64,000 nucleotides of DNA from Micromonospora olivasterospora. Its GTDB lineage: Bacteria; Actinomycetota; Actinomycetes; Mycobacteriales; Micromonosporaceae. Location of the stretch: NCBI RefSeq assembly GCF_007830265.1, contig NZ_VLKE01000001.1:5642001-5706000 (forward strand). The letters run 5' to 3'. A program made the position numbers and the translations under genes. How positions within the stretch are numbered: the stretch's first letter is position 1; every line of letters starts with the position of its first letter. The notes beneath the pieces are model-generated. The model saw nothing but the letters and a program-made list of their open reading frames with translations, was not told the origin of the DNA and made no database searches. Shown here one piece after another: positions 58,877 to 64,000 of this stretch.

Positions 58877-59394
58877 GCTGGTCCCTTCGATAGATCCCAC
58901 AGCAGCGGAAGGTGCTGTTGCTATTACTCGATGCGATCATGGGCTGAGTGCCCCGGGCTTCGCAATAGCTACCGTGATGAATGAACAAACGAAGTCGGCG
59001 CGGGCCGACGCACGGCTCTGACCTCCATCAACGCGATCCGGGACTAGCAACCACTCGTCAACAAACGTCCGCGACGTGCGCGGGCATGTTCCTGACCGGG
59101 CACGCAGTGTGTCGATGGCGTGAAGCTCTCAAGCTCACTTACCGATACCCGTCCGGAGACGACGCCCCAGCGCCCCGTTACCTAATGAGTCCCGAACGGC
59201 CCGCCGAGGTCCGCGGAATCTGCGGAGCAATAGGGCTGTCCGACTGGCAGGGGTGCGGTAATCCGACTGTCCTGTATTCCCTGTCCGCTGATCACAGTGT
59301 GTTGCGGCTAGGGCTGTAGCGGTTCCAGGATCCACCGGCAGCGGCGTGGTGGCGGTGGGTGGTGGTGTGGTGGAAGCCGAGGGCCTGGGTGACA

Positions 59395-59905
59395 ACCGGT
59401 GCCGGGGACTGGAGGACGAGTTGGTGCAGTGCGGCCAGGTGACCGGACGTACGCCGGGGACGGCGGCGGTGCCGGCGCAGGCGAGCGCGACCAGTCCCGC
59501 AGCGACAGCCAGCGGTACGGGGACGTCCCAGGCCCGCGCCGCCAGGGGAGCGAGGGCGTAGCCGCCCGGCGAGCAGTGACCCGGCCAGCAGGCCGACGGC
59601 GCCGCCCTGTTGCAGCAGCACCCAGACGCCGTCGCCGCCGAGCCGGTCGACGGCGACGAGCGGGCCGAGGGTGAGCGGGACGGCGGCGGCGCCGTTGCAC
59701 ACGCCGTGGGCGAGCAGGCTGGTCCAGTACCAGTCGCGGGCGCGGACCGCCCGCCAGCCGAGCGTCAGGTCGTCGCGCAGCGAGCGGCGGGGCGTGGGGA
59801 CGTGGCGTACCCGGGTCACCGACAGCAGTAGGGCGCTGAGCGCGAAGGACGCGCCGTCGATGACGAATGCCCAGCCGGGGCCGGCGGCCCAGACGAGTCG
59901 CCCCT
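59395..59905 (-). pseudogene. MFS transporter remnant
   Basis: Membrane helices of a major-facilitator protein: RLVWAAGPGWAFVIDGASFA and LSALLLSVTRVRH, then WYWTSLLAHGVCNGAAAVPL and GVWVLLQQGGAVGLLAGSLL. After a frameshift near 59545 it continues with LAVAAGLVALACAGTAAVPG. N- and C-terminal helices are missing, and it joins a MarR remnant at 59905 on the opposite strand, so a deletion fused the two. Confidence 0.7.
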
Positions 59906-60154
59906 GCGTCGGTGACCGCGCGGGTCGATGCCCTGCTGCGGTGCGGGTTCGTGCGCCGGATCCCGTCGACCGTCGACGGGCGCCGCATCGACGTCGAGCT
60001 GACCGAGGCGGGCCGGGCCGCCTGGCGGGCCGCGATCGACGTGGTCGCCGCCGAGGAGCGCCGTCTGCTCGACGCCCTCAGCGGCGAGGAGCGCCGGCTG
60101 CTGTCGGACCTGCTGCGCCGGGTCGCCCTGGTCGCCGAACGTCCCGCCCGGTAA
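59906..60154 (+). pseudogene. C-terminal half of a MarR-family regulator
   Basis: 83 codons: SVTARVDALLRCGFVRRIPS, TVDGRRIDVELTEAGRAAWR and then a dimerisation helix EERRLLDALSGEERRLLSDL. This is the recognition helix, wing and last helices of MarR; the first half is deleted at the junction with the MFS remnant. An intact MarR/MFS divergent pair once stood here (inference). Confidence 0.7.
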
Positions 60155-60262
60155 TCCGGCAACCGCGCCCGCCGGCCCGCCGCCCGGGCTTACGTTGGCT
60201 GCGGGCCGCGTCCCTGCCCGCCGACGGGCGGGAACGTCGCGCGGCCGGAAGGGGGCTTCGTC

Positions 60263-60892
60263 ATGCGGATCGCGATCATCGGCGCCGGCAACGTCGGCGG
60301 GGCGCTCGCGGCGGCCGCCGCTCGCGCCGGGCACGACGTCACCGTCACCGCGGCGCACCGGGAGCGCGCCGACGCCGTCGCCGAGCGAGCCAACGCGCGG
60401 GCGGCCGACAGCCCCGCCGACGCGGCCCGCGACGCGGACGTCGTCGTCCTGGCCGTCCCGGCCGCGGTGGCGGCCCCGGTGCTGCGGTCACTCGGCGACG
60501 AGGCCAACCGCCCGGTCGTCGTCGACGTCACCAACCCGCTCAACGACTCCTACAGCGACCTGACGACCTTCGGCACCAGCGTCAGCGAGCAGCTCGCGGC
60601 GCAGGCCCCGAACGCGCGGATCGTCAAGGCGTTCAACACCCTCTTCGCGTCCCGGCACGGCAACCCGACTGAGGACGGCCAGCGCCTCGACGGCTTCTAC
60701 GCCGGCGACGACCCCGACGCCAAGGCCACCGTGGCGCGGCTGCTGGAGTCGCTGGGGTACCGGCCGATCGACGCGGGTGGCCTGCGGATGGCCCGCAGCC
60801 TCGAGGAGATGGCGTTCCTGAACATCACCCTCAACGCGCGCAACGGCTGGCCCTGGCGCTCTGCCGTCCAACTCGTCGGCCCCACCGGTTGA
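60263..60892 (+). CDS. F420-dependent NADP oxidoreductase-like protein
   Basis: 209 residues. The N-terminus MRIAIIGAGNVGGALAAAAA is a Rossmann NADP site, followed by DVTVTAAHRERADAVAERAN and ADVVVLAVPAAVAAPVLRSL. VVDVTNPLNDSYSDLTTF and ARIVKAFNTLFASRHGN are landmarks of the NADPH:F420 oxidoreductase/NADP-oxidoreductase family. Substrates of most actinobacterial members are unknown. The ATG follows GGAAGGGGG by about six bases. Intact, single gene; the next gene is 58 bp downstream in the same direction. Confidence 0.85.
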   Translation: MRIAIIGAGNVGGALAAAAARAGHDVTVTAAHRERADAVAERANARAADSPADAARDADVVVLAVPAAVAAPVLRSLGDEANRPVVVDVTNPLNDSYSDLTTFGTSVSEQLAAQAPNARIVKAFNTLFASRHGNPTEDGQRLDGFYAGDDPDAKATVARLLESLGYRPIDAGGLRMARSLEEMAFLNITLNARNGWPWRSAVQLVGPTG

Positions 60893-60950
60893 GCGGCGGA
60901 CCCGGAAATCCGGTGGCGGCGCGTCGCGGCGCGCTGGCAGGGTGGCCGCC

Positions 60951-61481
60951 ATGACGGACCAGGCCCTGGCGGGCGCACTCGCCGACGAGCGACGCCGCCT
61001 CGTCTTCGCCGCGATCACCCTCGGCGACTCCGACACCGCGGCGGTCGTGGCGCGTACCGGGATGGGCGTGCGGGACGTCGCCACCGCCGTGCGGCGGCTC
61101 GTCGACGCCGGCCTGGTCACCGACGCCGGGCCGGGCCTGCGCGTCGACGACGGCCGGCTGGGGGAGATGGCGCGCATCCGTACCGGGGATTCCGCTGCTC
61201 TGGCGCGGTCGCCGGCCGCCGCGGTGCTGCGGGCCTTCCTGCGCGACGGGGTCCTGGTGCGTTTCCCCGCTCAGCGGGGGAGGCGGCGGCACCTGCTGGA
61301 GCACATCGCCGCCCGGTCCTTCGAGCCCGGGGCGCGCTACCCGGAGCGCGCGGTCGACGAGGCGCTGCGGGCGTGGTGCGACGGCGGCGAGGCCGACCAC
61401 GTCACGCTGCGCCGGTACCTGGTCGACGAGCGGCTGCTCGCCCGCGACCAGGGCGTCTACTGGCGACCCTGCCCCGCCTGA
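60951..61481 (+). CDS. DUF2087 domain protein (winged-helix plus DUF2087)
   Basis: 176 residues from ATG at 60951. Residues 5-70 form an ArsR-like winged helix (RRLVFAAITLGDSDTAAVVA; VRDVATAVRRLVDAGLVTDA). Residues 85-175 are DUF2087: DGVLVRFPAQRGRRRHLLEH, ARYPERAVDEALRAWCDGGE and VTLRRYLVDERLLARDQGVY ending WRP. These proteins are probable transcription factors of unknown target. A GTG three codons earlier (60942) could also serve as start. Confidence 0.85.
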   Translation: MTDQALAGALADERRRLVFAAITLGDSDTAAVVARTGMGVRDVATAVRRLVDAGLVTDAGPGLRVDDGRLGEMARIRTGDSAALARSPAAAVLRAFLRDGVLVRFPAQRGRRRHLLEHIAARSFEPGARYPERAVDEALRAWCDGGEADHVTLRRYLVDERLLARDQGVYWRPCPA

Positions 61482-61500
61482 CCCGCCCGGCGGGGCAGGG

Positions 61501-61608
61501 CTGGCGAAAGTCGGTCGACCGGGCCGCGACGAGCCCGCCTACGGCGACGACCCGTACGCGCGGCACTGGTGGGAGAAGCGAGTTGACGGCGCCGGCCTGA
61601 CGCGCTGA
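61501..61608 (+). pseudogene. C-terminal scrap of an unidentified gene
   Basis: The codon-biased frame LAKVGRPGRDEPAYGDDPYA, RHWWEKRVDGAGLTR then TGA at 61606, with no start of its own. Probably the end of a lost gene. Not recognised. Confidence 0.3.
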
Positions 61609-61622
61609 ACAAGGAGACGGAA

Positions 61623-61643
61623 CTTGAGTCGCACAGACTCAAC
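61623..61643. promoter_or_regulatory. HAIR operator (HspR site) upstream of hsp20
   Basis: CTTGAGT-CGCACAG-ACTCAAC matches the HAIR consensus CTTGAGT-N7-ACTCAAG at 13 of 14 arm positions. HspR is the MerR-type heat-shock repressor of actinobacteria. The site lies 41 bp before the hsp20 start, suitable for repression. Confidence 0.85.
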
Positions 61644-61683
61644 TTGACACCTTCGGCCCAGGAGAACCGAGGAGGCACGAACC

Positions 61684-62118
61684 ATGTTGATGCGCACCGA
61701 CCCGTTCCGTGAGATCGACCGGCTCGCCGAGCAGTTCTTCGGCACCACCACCCGCCCGGCCGTCATGCACATGGACGCCTACCGCGACGGGGACTACTTC
61801 TACGCCGCGTTCGACCTGCCGGGGGTGGACCCGGAGAGCATCGACTGCACCGTCGAACGCGACGTGCTCACCGTCCGCGCGCAGCGCCGTCGCCCGACCG
61901 GCGACAAGGTGGAGCTGGTCGCCGCGGAACGCCCGATGGGCACCTTCAGCCGGCAGCTGTTCCTCGGCGACACCCTCGACACGGACAACCTGGAGGCCGG
62001 CTACGACAACGGGGTGCTGACGCTGCGCATCCCGGTGGCCGAGCGGGCCAAGCCGCGGCGGATCGCGGTCGCCGCCGGCAACGGCAACGGCAACGGCCGC
62101 AAACAGATCGACGCCTGA
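61684..62118 (+). CDS. hsp20: Hsp20/alpha-crystallin small heat-shock protein
   Basis: 144 residues. N-terminal [20 protein letters not shown], then the alpha-crystallin domain (about 28-120) with [52 protein letters not shown] and [20 protein letters not shown], which carries the I-x-I/V-type tail motif. It is an ATP-independent holdase chaperone that binds unfolding proteins. A Gly/Asn run (GNGNGNG) near the C-terminus may be flexible. GGAGG lies six to seven bases upstream of the ATG. Heat control through the HAIR site is expected. Confidence 0.93.
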   Translation: MLMRTDPFREIDRLAEQFFGTTTRPAVMHMDAYRDGDYFYAAFDLPGVDPESIDCTVERDVLTVRAQRRRPTGDKVELVAAERPMGTFSRQLFLGDTLDTDNLEAGYDNGVLTLRIPVAERAKPRRIAVAAGNGNGNGRKQIDA

Positions 62119-62124
62119 TACGTG

Positions 62125-62761
62125 TACGGGTCCATCTCGGGGCGCCCCGATCCGCGTCCGGCGCGGGCGGCGGGTATCGGGCGGACCTGCCCGTCGGCGT
62201 CGGCCACCAGATACCACCGCCCGGCCTTGAGCACCACGCCGAGCGGGGCGAGCCGGCGGGTCACCTCCCGCGGCGCCTTCCACCGCCGGTACCGCACCCG
62301 GATCAGCCGGTCCTCCCACACCGCGTGAGCCAGCGCGGAAGGTGCGGGGTGGGCTCCGGGTCCCGGAACCAGCCGGGTGCGTCCAGGTGGAACCGCTGCC
62401 GGATCAGCCCACCCCGGTCGGCCGGGCCGGCGGGCAGCGCGGCGAGCAGCTTCAGCTCCGCCGCCGCCAGCGTCGGCCCCAGGCCCAGATCGGCGGCCGC
62501 GCCGGGTATCCCGGCGAGGAACAGCGCCTGCGCCTCGTCGCCGGTCGTCCCGGTCAGCCGGGTGCGGTAGCCGTCGACCAGCCGGTACCCGCCGGCCGGC
62601 CCCCGGTCGGCGTAGACGGGCACGCCCGCCGCGCCGAGGGACTCCACGTCCCGGTACACGGTGCGCACCGACACCTCGAGGGCGTCGGCGAGCTGCCGCG
62701 CGGTCATCCGCCCCCGCGACTGCAGGAGCAGCAGCAGGGCGACCAGGCGGCTGGCACGCAC
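62125..62761 (-). pseudogene. WYL-domain transcriptional regulator, frameshifted and truncated
   Basis: From GTG at 62761: [40 protein letters not shown] (HTH_11) and [20 protein letters not shown] are a normal YafY-type N-terminus. Near 62335 one G is missing, so HLPRW appears instead of HLPALAHAVW, and the WYL-domain continuation [33 protein letters not shown] is in the next frame. It then runs into unrelated sequence and lacks the usual C-terminal 90 residues. Confidence 0.8.
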
Positions 62762-62885
62762 CCCGGCACCGTATCCCCACCGCCGACCGGCCGAGAACCG
62801 GCGGCCGGGGCCGGACGCTGCCAGAGAACGGGTACGGCGGCGCGCCTCACCGCCGATCCGGCCCCGGGCTGAGAGTCTTTCTCGC

Positions 62886-63887
62886 ATGTCCCGTCCCGAG
62901 GTTCCGGTGCTGTCCCGACCGTCGGCCCCTCCGGTGCTGCCCGGTGCGGGGCCCGAGGACTTCACCGAGGCGTGGCTGCGCAACCGGCGGCTGTCCGAGC
63001 ACACCCGCGACGCGTACCGGCGGGACGTGGCCGGCTGGCTGGCCTGGTGCGCCACCCGGGAGCTGGACCCGCTGCGGGCGACGTTCCTCGACGTCAACGC
63101 CTACGGCCGAACGCTGGAGGCCACCCCGGCCGGGCGTAACGGACAGCCGCTGACCCCCGCCACCGTGGCCCGCCGGCTGTCGGCCCTGTCCAGCTGGTAC
63201 GACTTTCTGGTCAAGCTTCGGGCCGTCGACGCCAACCCCGTGGCCGGGGCGGACCGGCCCCGCGTGGACCGGGACCACTCGGCGACCGTGGGGCTCACCC
63301 CGCAGGAGGTGGACGCGCTGCTGGCCGCCGCCGAGGCGGACACCGGCCCGACCGCCGTCCGTAACCGGGCGGCCATCGCGCTGCTGGCCGACCTGGGACT
63401 GCGGGTGGGCGAGCTCGTGTCGCTGGACGTGACCGACCTGGGCAGCGAGCGGGGGCACCGCAGCGTGCGGTTCGTCGGCAAGGGCGGAAAGCACCGGCGG
63501 CGGGCGCTGACCCCGTCCACCGCGTACGCGATCGACGCCTACCTGGCCGCACGGGCGGCGGCGCGGAACGTGGCGCCGCACGAGCTGACCGGGCCGCTGC
63601 TGGTCACCTCGACCGGCGCCCGCCTGGACCGGCACTCGGTGTTCCGGCTGGTGCGCCGGCTGGCCCGGGACGCCGGCATCCCGTCCTGGGCGAAGCTGTC
63701 GCCGCACTCGCTGCGGCACGCGTTCGCCACCACCGCCCGCGCCGAGGGCGTGCCGCTGGAGGACGTGCAGGACGCCATGGGGCACGCCGACCCGCGGACC
63801 ACCCGCCGCTACGACCGCGACCGGCACAACCTGGACCGGGACCCCGCGTACGTCATCTGGGCCGCCCGGGCCCGCCGCGGCGGCTGA
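62886..63887 (+). CDS. XerC/XerD-type tyrosine recombinase
   Basis: 333 residues from ATG at 62886. The N-terminal core-binding domain is [20 protein letters not shown] ... [20 protein letters not shown]. The catalytic domain has [20 protein letters not shown] (Arg), [16 protein letters not shown] (Lys), [20 protein letters not shown] (HxxR), and [20 protein letters not shown] (His and Tyr). All catalytic residues are present. It stands alone, with no attachment site or excisionase beside it, so it may be a chromosomal phage-type recombinase rather than part of the transposon cluster. The frame extends upstream to 62661, but only this start fits the family. Confidence 0.88.
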   Translation: MSRPEVPVLSRPSAPPVLPGAGPEDFTEAWLRNRRLSEHTRDAYRRDVAGWLAWCATRELDPLRATFLDVNAYGRTLEATPAGRNGQPLTPATVARRLSALSSWYDFLVKLRAVDANPVAGADRPRVDRDHSATVGLTPQEVDALLAAAEADTGPTAVRNRAAIALLADLGLRVGELVSLDVTDLGSERGHRSVRFVGKGGKHRRRALTPSTAYAIDAYLAARAAARNVAPHELTGPLLVTSTGARLDRHSVFRLVRRLARDAGIPSWAKLSPHSLRHAFATTARAEGVPLEDVQDAMGHADPRTTRRYDRDRHNLDRDPAYVIWAARARRGG

Positions 63888-63903
63888 CCCGAGGCAACCG
63901 CGG

Positions 63904-63938
63904 GGCGGCGCGCCCGGCCCACCGGCCGGCGCGCCGCC
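63904..63938. terminator. Strong GC-rich hairpin between convergent genes
   Basis: GGCGGCGCGCC at 63904-63914 pairs with GGCGCGCCGCC at 63928-63938, extended by GGCC/GGCC, round a short loop. It lies 17 bp after the recombinase stop and 10 bp beyond the stop of the convergent gene, as expected for a bidirectional terminator. Confidence 0.75.
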
Positions 63939-63947
63939 CGCGTGCGG

Positions 63948-64000
63948 TCAGCCCTGTGGGCGGGGGCAGACGCAGAACGGCTGCCCGACGGGGTCGAGCA
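63948..64000 (-). CDS. C-terminus of a VOC/glyoxalase-like protein (partial)
   Basis: Only the last 17 codons are in the window: LDPVGQPFCVCPRPQG and TGA. DP-x-G-x-PFC is the usual end of actinobacterial VOC-superfamily (glyoxalase-like) proteins. The assignment rests on this motif alone. Confidence 0.6.
   Translation of the reverse strand, partial: LDPVGQPFCVCPRPQG

Noticed and set aside
58137..59021. 294-codon plus-strand frame with repeats
   Set aside because: Antisense to the four-repeat secreted protein, which has a signal peptide, ribosome site and Cys pairing that the antisense frame lacks.
58981..59319. 112-codon plus-strand frame in the gap after the secreted repeat protein
   Set aside because: No convincing ribosome site, mixed codon usage and no motif; left as unassigned intergenic DNA.
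62847..63827. 326-codon minus frame opposite the Xer-type recombinase
   Set aside because: The plus strand holds all catalytic residues of a tyrosine recombinase; the minus frame is Gly/Arg/His-rich shadow.

Overview
The window is very GC-rich DNA with actinobacterial gene content: a rifampicin monooxygenase with a rifamycin-associated element, a mycothiol-type maleylpyruvate isomerase homologue, an F420-dependent-type reductase, DUF1992 and DUF2087 proteins, and an HspR-type operator before hsp20. Overall it looks like a Micromonosporaceae-type chromosome, probably Micromonospora or a relative (inference). I saw no tRNA, rRNA or CRISPR array.

Layout. (1) 1-5.0 kb is ordinary chromosome: DUF1232-like fragment, DUF1992, MPI-family protein, a decayed methyltransferase, rox with its operator, and a second methyltransferase. 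(2) 5.1-9.8 kb is one serine-resolvase gene broken by an IS21-family element (2633 bp) and an ISL3-family element (1395 bp, 8-bp target duplication). (3) 9.9-32.2 kb is a large inverted repeat. Two arms of about 9 kb each carry a giant gene (2730 aa on the left, about 2.7 kaa on the right) that start facing each other across a 4-kb IS-filled centre. Both proteins share a CpnT/WXG100-like helical N-terminus, proline-rich linkers and long arrays of 112-residue winged-helix repeats (7 on the left, 9 on the right), but have different central domains: a caspase-like His/Cys candidate on the left and a papain-like Cys-His-Asp candidate on the right. The right copy carries a one-base C-tract frameshift and a later nonsense codon. 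(4) 32.2-38.1 kb is an IS701-family element split by a RIT element (three overlapping tyrosine-recombinase genes between 31-bp inverted repeats), whose first recombinase is split by an IS5-family element. (5) 38.1-44.6 kb is small accessory genes, remnants of a coiled-coil/P-loop kinase pair, a GH-like protein and a divergent TetR regulator with two palindromic operators. (6) 44.6-52.9 kb is a Tn7-like transposon (TnsA-like, TniA, TniB, TniQ) with recognisable end repeats. It holds a second copy of the ISL3 element, itself split by an IS701 element, and its tnsA and tniA are frameshifted. (7) 53.3-58.1 kb is an IS3 transposase split by a group II intron, whose maturase 3' end is hit by an IS256 element. 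(8) 58.2-64 kb returns to chromosome: a secreted four-repeat Cys protein, MFS/MarR remnants, an F420-type reductase, DUF2087, hsp20 with HAIR, a WYL pseudogene, a Xer-type recombinase and a VOC fragment.

The middle 50 kb is therefore a transposon graveyard with at least four levels of nesting, built around a duplicated, recombining pair of giant modular proteins. These giant proteins are the best candidate for an undescribed system: exported-toxin-like N-termini joined to interchangeable putative cysteine-protease-fold domains and to expandable DNA-binding-like arrays. No immunity or T7SS gene is visible beside them. All statements on family membership come from reading motifs by eye; no database search was run.
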